Below are positions 9,188-17,534 of a stretch of 64,000 nucleotides of DNA, piece after piece. A program made the translations under genes and the position numbers. Source of the DNA: an uncultured Collinsella sp. (GTDB lineage Bacteria > Actinomycetota > Coriobacteriia > Coriobacteriales > Coriobacteriaceae); contig CAUFBM010000007.1 of assembly GCA_959023295.1 (NCBI GenBank), positions 1 through 64,000 on the forward strand, given 5' to 3'. Position 1 is the first letter of the stretch, and each line of letters begins with the position of its first letter. Under the pieces are notes generated by a model, which worked only from the letters and a program-made list of their open reading frames with translations, had not been told where the DNA came from and made no database searches.

Positions 9188-10465
9188 TTGTTTGAATGTG
9201 AACTGCCGTTTGACCACAAGACGTTGCATCTGGAGCTCGAGGACAAGAACTTCGCGGGTGTGATGGAAGGTCATCAAAACGAGTTTAAGACTACGAAATC
9301 GCAGGAAGAGCTGGTAGAGGAGTCGCTTGCCAACCCTTATGGCTCGTCGTCGCTCGAGGAGCTTTGCGCTGGCAAAAAGGATATCGTCATCATTAGCTCC
9401 GATCATACGCGTCCCGTTCCCTCGCGTGTGACGATGCCTATTCTGCTGCATCACATTCATGCCGCTGCGCCCGAGGCCCGTGTGCGTATTTTGGTTGCTA
9501 CGGGTATGCACCGTCCGTCGACGCACGAGGAGCTCGTCAATAAGTATGGCGAGGAGATCGTTGCCAACGAGGAAATCGTTATGCACGCCGCGACTGATGA
9601 CAGCATGATGAAAAAGATCGGCACCCTGCCTTCTGGTGGCGAGTGCATCATCAACAAGATTGCCGCCGATTGCGATCTGCTGCTTGCCGAGGGCTTCATT
9701 GAGCCGCACTTCTTTGCCGGTTTCTCTGGCAGCCGTAAGTCCGTCCTGCCCGGCATCGCCAGCTATAAGACCATCATGTACAACCACAACGGTCAGTTTG
9801 TGAACGATTCCCATTCGCGTGCCGGCAACCTGTGCCACAACCGCGTGAGCGAGGATATGTTTGCCGCTGCCGAGATGGCTCACCTCGCCTTTGTGCTCAA
9901 CGTGGTGCTCAACGGTAAGCACGAGGTCATCGGCTCCTTTGCCGGCGACATCCACAAGGCACACGAGGCTGGCTGCGAGTTCGTGAAGAGCCTTGCCGGC
10001 GTTGAGCCCGTCGAGTGCGAGATTGCCATCACCACCAACGGCGGCTACCCGCTCGACCAGAACATCTACCAGGCCGTGAAGGGCATGTGCGCTGCCGAGG
10101 CCACGCTTCCCGAGGGCGGTGTGATCATCGACGTCGCCGGTTGTGCCGACGGTCACGGTGGCGAGGGTTTCTATCACAACATCGCCGACAACGATCCGGC
10201 GGAGTTTGAGCACGCCTGCATCGACCGTCCTAAGGACGAGACCCTGCCCGACCAGTGGACGAGCCAGATCTTTGCCCGCATCCTGGCGCATCACCCCGTG
10301 ATCATGGTTACCGATCTGTGCGATCACCAGATGCTCAAGGATATGCACATGACGCCGGTCAACACTATCGAGGAGGCGCTCAAGCTCGCCTTTGAGATGA
10401 AGGGTGCCGATGCCAAGGTTGCCGTCATCCCCGACGGCCTGGGTGTTGTCGTCGCGCAGCACTAG
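9188..10465 (+). CDS. larA: nickel-dependent lactate racemase
   Basis: Interconverts D- and L-lactate with a nickel-pincer nucleotide cofactor bound to a lysine. With TTG 9188 as start, the residues fall exactly at the numbers known for Lactiplantibacillus plantarum LarA: Asp72 and Arg75 (SDHTRP), His108 (ATGMHR), His174 (IEPHFF), Lys184 (GSRKSVLPG), the cofactor anchor, and His200 (YNH). This agreement decides the start; the far-upstream in-frame ATG would add 100 junk residues. AGAGG lies ten bases upstream. Length is 425 residues, as in the family. It forms a probable operon with the channel gene 49 bases downstream, and the pair is bracketed by R1 palindromes. Confidence 0.92.
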   Translation: MFECELPFDHKTLHLELEDKNFAGVMEGHQNEFKTTKSQEELVEESLANPYGSSSLEELCAGKKDIVIISSDHTRPVPSRVTMPILLHHIHAAAPEARVRILVATGMHRPSTHEELVNKYGEEIVANEEIVMHAATDDSMMKKIGTLPSGGECIINKIAADCDLLLAEGFIEPHFFAGFSGSRKSVLPGIASYKTIMYNHNGQFVNDSHSRAGNLCHNRVSEDMFAAAEMAHLAFVLNVVLNGKHEVIGSFAGDIHKAHEAGCEFVKSLAGVEPVECEIAITTNGGYPLDQNIYQAVKGMCAAEATLPEGGVIIDVAGCADGHGGEGFYHNIADNDPAEFEHACIDRPKDETLPDQWTSQIFARILAHHPVIMVTDLCDHQMLKDMHMTPVNTIEEALKLAFEMKGADAKVAVIPDGLGVVVAQH

Positions 10466-10514
10466 CGCATGGCCTAAACGAATCGTTTATAACCAACAAG
10501 AAAGATAAGGTTTT

Positions 10515-11246
10515 ATGCTTACCAAACTCCTCTGCGAATTCGGCGCAACGGCCCTCATGATCATCTTTGGCGTGGGCGTGCACTGCGATACCGTGCTTAA
10601 GGGCACCAAGTATCAGGGCTCCGGCCATATGTTTGCCATCACCACTTGGTCTTTTGGCATCTCGGTCTGCCTGTTTGTCTTTGGTGGCGCCGTGTGCATG
10701 AACCCGGCCATGGTGCTCGCCCAGTGCATCGTCGGTCTGGTGCCGTGGGGCAACTGCATCCCCTTCATGCTTGCCGATATGCTCGGCGGCTTTGTGGGTG
10801 CTGTGATCGCTTGGTTTATGTATGCCGATGAGTTCAAGGCTTCCGAGGGTGTCGTCGATCCCATTGCTCAGCGCAACATCTTCTCGACCAACCCCACCAC
10901 CGAGGGCACGAACTATGCCCGCAACTTCTTCTGCGAGGCCATCTGCACCTTTGTGTTCATCAGCGCCATCCTTGCTGCTGCTAGCCGTGCTGGTGAGAAC
11001 GTTTTGATGCTCGCCATCTGCGTCGGCCTGATCGTTTGGGCCGTTGGTATGGGCATGGGCGGCATCACCGGCTTCGCCATGAACCAGGCTCGTGACCTTG
11101 GTCCTCGCATGGCCTATCAGGTGCTGCCGATCAAGAACAAGGCTGACAACAACTGGAAGTATGGCCTGCTTGTTCCTGGCATCGCTCCGTTTGTCGGTGC
11201 CGCTCTGGCTGCACTGTTTGTGCACGGCTTCTTGGGCATGTTCTAG
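10515..11246 (+). CDS. MIP-family channel, probable lactic acid/glycerol facilitator (LarD/GlpF-like)
   Basis: A six-helix inner-membrane channel of the aquaglyceroporin family, 243 residues. The first half-helix motif is intact (CMNPAMVLA). The second, normally NPARD, reads NQARDLGPR, with Gln for Pro. In lactobacilli a GlpF-type protein (LarD) is encoded in the lar operon and moves lactic acid; its place directly after larA suggests the same job here. Glycerol or water transport cannot be excluded. ATG 10515 follows AAGATAAGG. An R1 palindrome starts 24 bases after the stop. Confidence 0.85.
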   Translation: MLTKLLCEFGATALMIIFGVGVHCDTVLKGTKYQGSGHMFAITTWSFGISVCLFVFGGAVCMNPAMVLAQCIVGLVPWGNCIPFMLADMLGGFVGAVIAWFMYADEFKASEGVVDPIAQRNIFSTNPTTEGTNYARNFFCEAICTFVFISAILAAASRAGENVLMLAICVGLIVWAVGMGMGGITGFAMNQARDLGPRMAYQVLPIKNKADNNWKYGLLVPGIAPFVGAALAALFVHGFLGMF

Positions 11247-11270
11247 TCCAAGACAATTGATATAACGCCC

Positions 11271-11396
11271 GGGTTCGGCATAGGTTAACTTTCCGCCGCG
11301 TCCTCGGACATGCAAGAAGCTCCCGCTGCGCACTTCGTGCGGCGGGAGCTTCTTGCGTCCTGCGGAGTGCGGCGGAAAGTTAACCTAGCCGAACCC
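11271..11396. repeat. 126-bp nested palindrome, family R1 copy 2
   Basis: Arms 11271-11299/11369-11396 are complementary except for a one-base asymmetry. Their sequence differs from that of copy 1, whereas the 69-nt core (11300-11368) differs at only five positions. Four of the five are paired changes that keep the inner stem. Confidence 0.9.
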
Positions 11397-11553
11397 TGCG
11401 GGAATCCAGCTGCGTTCGAACAAGCAACCAACATATATATCTGAATTTGGATGTGGTGGGCGCTTGTTGCTGGTGGGGGCGTTGAGGCGCGAGTGACACT
11501 TTGGGGTGCGCGGAGCCCTGCGTTGGGTCGATGATTTGGGATGAGCTTCTTAC

Positions 11554-12093
11554 TTAGGTGAAGAGGGGCTTTATGGCTGAGAGGTAGTCTTTGGCTACGT
11601 CGGCTTTATCTGCTTGGAAATTGTGCCAGGCCCACCATTGGACCATTCCTACGAAGCTTGAGGCTATGTGGTGTAGTAGGAAACTGCGGTCCATGGTGCC
11701 GGCGGGGCCTGCGGGGCCGACGGGGACGGTTTCGGCTGCTCGTGACATGATGGTCTTGCGTAAGCAGTCGGCGAAGACGCGTGAGCCGGCGCCGGCTACG
11801 AGGGCTCGTACGCCCTGGCGGCGTTCCCAGAGGTTGTTGAGGATATGCTCGACTTGTACGAGCGGATCATCGAGCGGTGTGCCATCGTCGTCGAGGGCGT
11901 GGGTGCAGATGTCGCTCACGAGTTCGGACAGTAGGTCATCCTTGCTCTTGAAGAGGCCGTAGAATGTCGCGCGGCCTACGTGAGCGCGCGCGATGATGTC
12001 GCCGACGGTGATCTTGCCGTAGTCCTCCTCGCGAAGGAGCTCGGAAAACGCCGTGACAATAGCGGCGCGGCTTTTGGTTTTGCGGGCATCCAT
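11554..12093 (-). CDS. TetR-family transcriptional regulator
   Basis: A 179-residue one-component regulator. The N-terminal helix-turn-helix is clear (KITVGDIIARAHVGRATFYG) and is followed by the all-helical ligand domain typical of TetR_C members. The start at 12093 (MDARKTKSRAA) lies two bases after the larC stop, so it belongs to the larB-larC operon. It probably controls the lar genes and itself; a strong inverted repeat upstream of larB is the likely operator. L. plantarum uses LarR, a CRP-family activator, so a TetR here would be a different wiring. The effector is unknown. Confidence 0.85.
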   Translation of the reverse strand: MDARKTKSRAAIVTAFSELLREEDYGKITVGDIIARAHVGRATFYGLFKSKDDLLSELVSDICTHALDDDGTPLDDPLVQVEHILNNLWERRQGVRALVAGAGSRVFADCLRKTIMSRAAETVPVGPAGPAGTMDRSFLLHHIASSFVGMVQWWAWHNFQADKADVAKDYLSAIKPLFT

Positions 12094-12095
12094 GG

Positions 12096-13037
12096 CTATG
12101 CATCCACATGAACAAGCAGGCAACGGAGCGTGCCGGAGCAGCCCTCGTAGGGGCGCTTACCGGCGCCGTAGCCGACGGCCTCGATGCGGTAGCGGGCCGG
12201 CAGGTGCTCGGACGTGCGCAGTGCGGCGACGATGGCGGCACCCGTGGGCGTCACGAGCTCGCCGGCGACCGGTGCGGGCGTGAGGGCGATATTGCCCGCC
12301 TGGCACAGGTTGACGACAGCGGGGACGGGAATGGGCATGAGACCGTGGGCACAGCGGATGGTACCGTGACCCTCAGAGAGCGACTCGACCACGATGTCCT
12401 CAATACCCAGGTCATCGAGGCAGATGGCGACAGAGCAGACGTCGACGATGGAGTCGACGGCGCCCACCTCGTGGAACATGACGGTCTCGGGCGTTTTGCC
12501 GTGAGCCTTGGCCTCGGCAGCGGCGAGCGCGGTAAAGATAGCGAGGGCTCGACGCTTGGCGCCATCGCTCAGCTGCGAGCCGTCGATGATGGCGGTGACG
12601 TCTGCCAAAGAGCGGTGGTGATGGTGGTGGGCGTGATGATGACCCTCGTGGTCATGGTTGTGGTTCTGATGGTCGCGCTCGTGCGTGTGCTCATGGCAGC
12701 GATCGTGCTCGTCACAGTGATCATGCTCGCCATGGTCATGATGGTGGAGCTCATGCTCATGCTCGTGCTCGACAGCAGCCTCATTACCGTAGAGCCAGGC
12801 TATGTCGTGGTCGTGGTTCTCGAGCTCCTCTGCCAGCTGAACATCAAAGTCGCAGGCGTCGATGCCATGCTTGTTTACGCGTGTAACGGCAATCTCAAAG
12901 CCGTCGACCGGCAGCGTGGCAAGCTGCTCGCGCAGGTGCTCCTCGCCGGCGCCCAGGTCGAGCAGGGCCGCAACGGTCATGTCGCCGCTGATGCCCGAGG
13001 TGCCGTCAATGATAAGCGTGTGCTGATGGTTGGACAT
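12096..13037 (-). CDS. larC: nickel insertion protein LarC, LarC1 part only
   Basis: LarC inserts nickel into the pyridinium dithiocarboxylate precursor of the LarA cofactor in a CTP-dependent reaction. The protein starts with IDGTSGISGDMTVAALLDLG, has a very long His-rich loop (about residues 90-140), MFHEVGAVDSIVD, and ends at VGYGAGKRPYEGC. Full LarC proteins continue for about 120-150 residues (LarC2) after this point; here the stop comes at residue 313 and the TetR gene begins at once. No LarC2-like reading was found in other frames. Ten bases separate it from larB upstream. Confidence 0.88.
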   Translation of the reverse strand: MSNHQHTLIIDGTSGISGDMTVAALLDLGAGEEHLREQLATLPVDGFEIAVTRVNKHGIDACDFDVQLAEELENHDHDIAWLYGNEAAVEHEHEHELHHHDHGEHDHCDEHDRCHEHTHERDHQNHNHDHEGHHHAHHHHHRSLADVTAIIDGSQLSDGAKRRALAIFTALAAAEAKAHGKTPETVMFHEVGAVDSIVDVCSVAICLDDLGIEDIVVESLSEGHGTIRCAHGLMPIPVPAVVNLCQAGNIALTPAPVAGELVTPTGAAIVAALRTSEHLPARYRIEAVGYGAGKRPYEGCSGTLRCLLVHVDA

Positions 13038-13047
13038 GAGATGCTCC

Positions 13048-13830
13048 TTAGCGGGCGCAGGGCGTGCCGGCGCTCAGATGATTGATAAGACTTGCCTGGT
13101 AGGCGGCACCAAAGCCGTTGTCGATGTTGACGACCGAAACGCCGCTGGCACAGGAGTTGAGCATGGCGAGCAGCGCGGCCATGCCGCCAAAGCTCGCTCC
13201 GTAGCCCACGCTGGTGGGGACGGCGATGACCGGGCAGCTCACCATGCCGCCGACAACGCTTGCCAGGGCGCCCTCCATGCCGGCGATGGTAATAACTACC
13301 TGCGCTTGGGCAAGTTCCTCGGCATGCGCGAGCAGGCGGTGCAGGCCGGCGACACCCACGTCGTAGAGGCGGTCGACCTCATTGCCGTAGAACTCGGCCG
13401 TCAATGCGGCTTCCTCGGCAACGGGCAAGTCGCTCGTGCCGGCGCAGGCGACGACGATGTGCCCGTTGCCGGTGGGGGAGGGCTTGCCACCCACCAGGGC
13501 GAGCTGGGCGTCCAGGACATATCCCAGGTCGATGCCGTTGCCGAGAAGCTCCGAGGTGTGGGCCGCCTTTTCGGCGTCCAAGCGCGTGACCAGGATGCGC
13601 TCCTGGCCGGCATCGAGTAATGCTTTGATAATGGCGGCAATTTGCTCGGCGGTTTTACCGGCGCCGTAGACAACTTCGCCGGCTCCCTGACGCACCCCGC
13701 GCGAAAGATCGAGTTGCGCAAAGCCCAGATCGGCGGTCGGCGCTGTCTGGATGCGCGTGAGGGCGGCGGCCGGGGTGACTGTTCCGCCGGCAACATCGCT
13801 CAGCAATTGCTCAAGATCTCGCTTATCCAT
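13048..13830 (-). CDS. larB: LarB, pyridinium-3,5-biscarboxylic acid mononucleotide synthase
   Basis: First enzyme of nickel-pincer cofactor synthesis; it carboxylates and hydrolyses nicotinic acid adenine dinucleotide. The 260 residues show a LarB N-terminal part (FAQLDLSRGVRQGAGEVVYG) and a PurE-like C-terminal domain (VACAGTSDLPVAEEA, IAGMEGALASVVGG, PTSVGYGASFGG). The ATG at 13830 is chosen because AAGGGA lies six bases upstream on the minus strand; an ATG 11 codons earlier has none. It is the first gene of the larB-larC-tetR operon. LarE, the sulfur-transfer partner, is not in the window. Confidence 0.92.
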   Translation of the reverse strand: MDKRDLEQLLSDVAGGTVTPAAALTRIQTAPTADLGFAQLDLSRGVRQGAGEVVYGAGKTAEQIAAIIKALLDAGQERILVTRLDAEKAAHTSELLGNGIDLGYVLDAQLALVGGKPSPTGNGHIVVACAGTSDLPVAEEAALTAEFYGNEVDRLYDVGVAGLHRLLAHAEELAQAQVVITIAGMEGALASVVGGMVSCPVIAVPTSVGYGASFGGMAALLAMLNSCASGVSVVNIDNGFGAAYQASLINHLSAGTPCAR

Positions 13831-13874
13831 ATATGTTCCCTTCGACGGCGCAAAGTCTAGCACTCAAAGGGTAT

Positions 13875-13908
13875 GTTTCCGAACACTAAGACAAAATTGT
13901 TCGGAAAC
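13875..13908. promoter_or_regulatory. candidate TetR operator upstream of larB
   Basis: Perfect 11-bp inverted repeat GTTTCCGAACA (13875-13885) / TGTTCGGAAAC (13898-13908) with a 12-base spacer, 45-78 bases before larB. Its place at the operon promoter fits autoregulation by the operon's TetR protein. No obvious second copy is seen before larA. Confidence 0.6.
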
Positions 13909-13944
13909 TATAGGACAGACTGGTTCAATTGTTAGACGGATCGA

Positions 13945-14580
13945 CTAGTCACGCAGGATGATGTCCATAGCGAGCATCAGGTTGCGCTCGTCGATGGTAA
14001 ACGGGGCCGCCTCGCGCGTCTTGGGCTTGGCGCAAAACGCGATGCCCGTGCCTGCGGCCTGGATCATGGGGATGTCGTTGGCGCCGTCACCGATCGCCAC
14101 GACGTGGGCCATATCGACACCACACTCAACGGCCCAATCCAGCAGCTGGATAAGCTTGGACTCCTTGGTCACGATGTCTGCCGCCAGCTTACCGGTGAGC
14201 TTGCCGCCCACGACCTCCAAACGGTTTGCCAGGCAAAAATCGATACCCGCGGCGGCCACGATCTTATCGGCGACTTCGTGAAAGCCGCCACTCACGACGC
14301 CGACCTTCCAACCCTTGCTGTGTGCCGAGCGCACAAGCTCCAACGCGCCGGGGGTAAATGTCACGCGCTCAAAGGTGCGCTCGAACACGCTCTCGTCCAG
14401 GCCGGCGAGCAGCCCCACGCGCTCCTCGAGCGCCTGCTTAAAGTCAAGCTCGCCGCGCATGGCGCGTTCGGTGATCTGTGCCACCTGCTCGCCCACGCCG
14501 GCCTCTTCGCCCAACAGGTCGATGACCTCCTGGTTGATGAGCGTGGAGTCGATATCCATAACGATGAGGCGTGCAGTCAT
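13945..14580 (-). CDS. serB: phosphoserine phosphatase
   Basis: HAD-superfamily phosphatase performing the last step of serine synthesis. Motif I is VMDIDSTLI (nucleophile Asp9 and Asp11), motif II VSGGF, and motif III/IV a conserved Lys and AIGDGANDIPM. The 211 residues match the catalytic domain without an N-terminal ACT domain. ATG 14580 is preferred to the earlier ATG at 14625 because GGAAAGG lies seven bases upstream. The gene is monocistronic and divergent from aspS. Confidence 0.9.
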   Translation of the reverse strand: MTARLIVMDIDSTLINQEVIDLLGEEAGVGEQVAQITERAMRGELDFKQALEERVGLLAGLDESVFERTFERVTFTPGALELVRSAHSKGWKVGVVSGGFHEVADKIVAAAGIDFCLANRLEVVGGKLTGKLAADIVTKESKLIQLLDWAVECGVDMAHVVAIGDGANDIPMIQAAGTGIAFCAKPKTREAAPFTIDERNLMLAMDIILRD

Positions 14581-14836
14581 GGCGGGCCTTTCCGAGTGCT
14601 GTTTTATTGGGGCATATTGTCGCACGTGACGAGCGCGGGCGGGTGTCGCGGCGCGTCAATTGTTTCGTCTCCGTCAAGTCTTTGGGCAGGAGCCACTTTT
14701 TCGCGGCACATCGACGCGAGTGCGATAAGATAGAACGCCATGTCTGGCTGCGCGGTTTACGCAGGCTAGGCAAATCTGTACGACGCCGCCCGGAACGACA
14801 CGGGGCGGCACAGATCCATAAAGGAGGATCACTGGT

Positions 14837-16624
14837 ATGAGCCAGACCCGTCCCATCGATGAGCATTCCATGCACACCCGTACCTGCGGCGAGCTTCGCT
14901 TCGAGAACGTGGGCGAAGAGGTCACCCTCACCGGTTGGGTGAGCCGTCGCCGCGACCACGGCGGCCTTATCTTCTGCGACCTTCGCGACCGTGAGGGCAT
15001 CACGCAGCTCACCTTCGACCCCGAGCACTCCGACGGCGACGCCTTTAAGATCGCCGAGACCATGCGTCCCGAGTGGCCCATCAAGATTCACGGCGTCGTG
15101 CGCGCCCGTGGCGAGGAGACCACCAACGCCAAGCTCGCGACTGGCGAGATCGAGGTCCTGACCGACCACGCCGAGGTGCTCAACACGTCCGTCACCCCGC
15201 CGTTCCAGATCGAGGACGGCATCGAGACCAGCGAGGACACCCGCCTGCGCTATCGCTATCTGGACCTTCGTCGTCCCGAGATGATGGCCAACCTCAAGCT
15301 GCGCTCCGACTTTACCTTTGCCATTCGCGAGGCGCTGCACAACCGTGAGTTCATGGAGGTCGAGACGCCCTCCCTGTTCAAGTCCACGCCCGAGGGCGCC
15401 CGCGACTTCATCGTCCCCAGCCGCATCCAGCCGGGCAACTTCTACGCCCTGCCGCAGTCCCCGCAGCTCCTGAAGCAGCTGCTCATGGTCGGTGGCGTCG
15501 AGCGCTACTACCAGGTTGCCAAGTGCTTCCGCGACGAGGACCTGCGCGCCGACCGTCAGCCCGAGTTCACCCAGGTCGATATCGAGATGTCCTTCGTGGA
15601 CCAGAACGACGTTATGAGCGCCCTCGAAGAGGTTCTTGCCGATGCCTTCGGCCGCATGGGTGTCGAGATGCCCACGCCGCTGCGTCGCATGGACTACTGG
15701 GAGGCCATGGACACCTATGGCTCCGACAAGCCCGATACCCGCTATGGCATGCACCTGGTCGACCTGACCGACATCTTCGCCAACTCCAAGTTCAAGGTCT
15801 TTGCGACTGCCGCGAACGAGGAGGGCTCTGTCGTCAAGGCCATCAACGCCAAGGGCGCCGGTGCCTGGGCTCGCGCCAAGATCGATAAGCTTGCCGGCGT
15901 GGCTTCCACGTTTGGCGCCAAGGGCCTGGCCTGGATCGCATTCCGCGAGGACGGCTCCATCAACAGCCCCATCGTCAAGTTCTTCTCGGACGAGGAGATG
16001 GCCGCCCTGCGCGAGCGCATGGACGTCGAGCCCGGCGACCTTGTGATGTTCGCCGCCGGCCCGCGCCTGCTCTCCGACGAGATCCTGGGCGGCATACGTT
16101 CCCACATGGCCAATGCGCTCGAGGTCAAGCGCGAGGGCCACGACTTCCTGTGGGTCGTCAACTTCCCGCTGTTCCACTGGGACGAGGATCGCAAGGCCTA
16201 TGCTGCCGAGCACCAGCCCTTTACCCTGCCGACCGAGACCGACATCGCCAAGATCGAGGCCGACCCGCTGGCAGCCGGTTCCTGCACCTACGACTTTGTC
16301 ATGGACGGCTTTGAGGCCGGCGGCGGCGGTATGCGTATCCACAACGCCGAAATGCAGATGTCCATGCTCAAGCTCCTGGGCTTTACCGAGGAGCGCGCCG
16401 AGTCGCAGTTCGGCTTCCTCATGGAGGCTCTCAAGTTTGGTGCGCCCCCGATGGGCGGCTTCGCCCTGGGCCTGGACCGCGTGTGCATGCTGCTCACCGG
16501 CTCCGACTCCATCCGCGACGTCATGGCGTTCCCCAAGACGGCCAGCGGCTCCGACCTCATGTCGGGCGCCCCGAGTGCCGTTTCCGGCGCCCAGCTCAAG
16601 GACGTCAGCCTGCGCTTGATGTAG
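14837..16624 (+). CDS. aspS: aspartyl-tRNA synthetase
   Basis: Class II synthetase, bacterial type (595 residues). It has an N-terminal OB-fold (TLTGWVSRRRDHGGLIFCDL), class II motif 2 (CFRDEDLRADRQPEFTQ), the GAD insertion domain, and motif 3 (GFALGLDRVCMLLTG). ATG 14837 follows AAAGGAGG at good spacing. Because gatC and gatA occur at the window end, the enzyme may be non-discriminating and also charge tRNA-Asn; this is an inference. No T-box was seen in the 256-base leader region. Confidence 0.96.
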   Translation: MSQTRPIDEHSMHTRTCGELRFENVGEEVTLTGWVSRRRDHGGLIFCDLRDREGITQLTFDPEHSDGDAFKIAETMRPEWPIKIHGVVRARGEETTNAKLATGEIEVLTDHAEVLNTSVTPPFQIEDGIETSEDTRLRYRYLDLRRPEMMANLKLRSDFTFAIREALHNREFMEVETPSLFKSTPEGARDFIVPSRIQPGNFYALPQSPQLLKQLLMVGGVERYYQVAKCFRDEDLRADRQPEFTQVDIEMSFVDQNDVMSALEEVLADAFGRMGVEMPTPLRRMDYWEAMDTYGSDKPDTRYGMHLVDLTDIFANSKFKVFATAANEEGSVVKAINAKGAGAWARAKIDKLAGVASTFGAKGLAWIAFREDGSINSPIVKFFSDEEMAALRERMDVEPGDLVMFAAGPRLLSDEILGGIRSHMANALEVKREGHDFLWVVNFPLFHWDEDRKAYAAEHQPFTLPTETDIAKIEADPLAAGSCTYDFVMDGFEAGGGGMRIHNAEMQMSMLKLLGFTEERAESQFGFLMEALKFGAPPMGGFALGLDRVCMLLTGSDSIRDVMAFPKTASGSDLMSGAPSAVSGAQLKDVSLRLM

Positions 16625-16648
16625 GCAAGCGGCTACCTATTGCCTGTA

Positions 16649-16682
16649 ACGAGGGAAGGACGTGTGCCTTCCCTCGTTTTTT
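16649..16682 (+). terminator. aspS terminator
   Basis: Perfect 11-bp stem ACGAGGGAAGG/CCTTCCCTCGT (16649-16659/16667-16677) followed by TTTTTG. Confidence 0.9.
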
Positions 16683-16767
16683 GTGGGACGGGGGTGCGCC
16701 GGTAACGTACAATAACTACCACGTGGCTGGGTTTGCCGGCCGAATGTGCGATGCCGCGGGAGGGGAC

Positions 16768-17016
16768 ATGGTCGAGTTTACAAAGACGATTAAAGATCCG
16801 TTGGGATTGCATGCCCGCCCGGTTGCGCTGCTCTATGACATTATTGCCAAGCATCGTAGCGACGTATCGGTCAGCATCGGCGATCGCCATACCGACGGCC
16901 GCGACGTGATGGGGCTCATGGCTCTCTACGGCGAATGTGGCGAAGACATCGTGTTCCGCGTTTCGGGCGTGGATGAGGCCTCCTGCGTCACATCGATCAG
17001 AAACCTCTCGCTCTAA
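16768..17016 (+). CDS. HPr-family phosphocarrier protein with Asp at position 46
   Basis: An 82-residue HPr-like protein that would relay phosphate from enzyme I to PTS enzymes II. The phosphorylated histidine is at position 15 in GLHARP. The regulatory site that in Bacillus HPr reads KSIMG with Ser46 reads RDVMG here, so position 46 is Asp. The HPr kinase cannot phosphorylate Asp, and Asp mimics phospho-Ser46. GGGAGGGG lies directly before ATG 16768. No ptsI is adjacent. It could be the general HPr or a paralogue with a fixed regulatory state. Confidence 0.85.
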   Translation: MVEFTKTIKDPLGLHARPVALLYDIIAKHRSDVSVSIGDRHTDGRDVMGLMALYGECGEDIVFRVSGVDEASCVTSIRNLSL

Positions 17017-17070
17017 CCTCAACAATGTGACAAGGGGACAGGCCCCTTTGTTGCATAAATTGGTATGACA

Positions 17071-17109
17071 AGGCACCGCAAAGAGATGGTCTTTGCGGTG
17101 CCTCTTTTG
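17071..17109 (+). terminator. terminator after the HPr gene
   Basis: Perfect 14-bp stem AGGCACCGCAAAGA/TCTTTGCGGTGCCT (17071-17084/17090-17103) followed by CTTTTG. A smaller AAGGGG/CCCCTT hairpin lies just before it. Confidence 0.9.
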
Positions 17110-17155
17110 TTTCGTATAGGAAACTTTTTCGAAAACTGAATGGGGACCCTTCCAA

Positions 17156-17209
17156 AAAAGTTAACCACGTGCTAGTTTACTAAAGCGAACATAGACGTGG
17201 CTAACTTTT
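17156..17209. promoter_or_regulatory. inverted repeat upstream of feoA (possible iron operator)
   Basis: AAAAGTTAACCACGT (17156-17170) and ACGTGGCTAACTTTT (17195-17209) pair with one mismatch across 24 bases, ending 43 bases before feoA. It could be a regulator site or a second terminator. Confidence 0.4.
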
Positions 17210-17252
17210 GCCATGTCGATGTTGAGGACGAACTGACGTTAGGAGCACACTC

Positions 17253-17495
17253 ATGTCTTGCGGACCGCAGATGCCGGCCATGCCGCTTTCGATGGTGAAA
17301 GCGGGCGAAACCGTGCACGTGTCTCGTGTAAAGGGCAATGAGGACATGAAGCACCACCTCAAGGACCTCGGCTTTGTCGAGGGCAGTGAGGTTCACGTGG
17401 TGAGCTCGAGTGGCGCCAATATCATCGTCACCGTGCTGGGCGCACGCTTTGGCATCGATTCCAAGGTCGCCATGCACATCATGACCGTCGGTTAG
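17253..17495 (+). CDS. feoA: FeoA-domain protein 1
   Basis: An 80-residue SH3-like FeoA protein that supports ferrous iron uptake by FeoB at the cytoplasmic membrane. The typical LKDLGFVEGSEVHVVSSSG and IDSKVAMHI segments are present. It is the first gene of a feoA-feoA-feoB operon with gaps of 39 and 123 bases. AGGAG lies eight bases before ATG 17253. A double feoA is common in anaerobic Firmicutes and Actinobacteria. Confidence 0.88.
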   Translation: MSCGPQMPAMPLSMVKAGETVHVSRVKGNEDMKHHLKDLGFVEGSEVHVVSSSGANIIVTVLGARFGIDSKVAMHIMTVG

Positions 17496-17534
17496 TTCGC
17501 AGCATTTCATAAAAGCTGAAAGGGGGAAAAGAAT

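Noticed and set aside
12108..13085. 325-codon plus-strand frame over larC
   Set aside because: It is the complement of the His-rich larC region, giving a Val/Met-rich low-complexity translation.
14581..14836. T-box riboswitch before aspS
   Set aside because: No T-box consensus or terminator with T-run is seen in the leader region.
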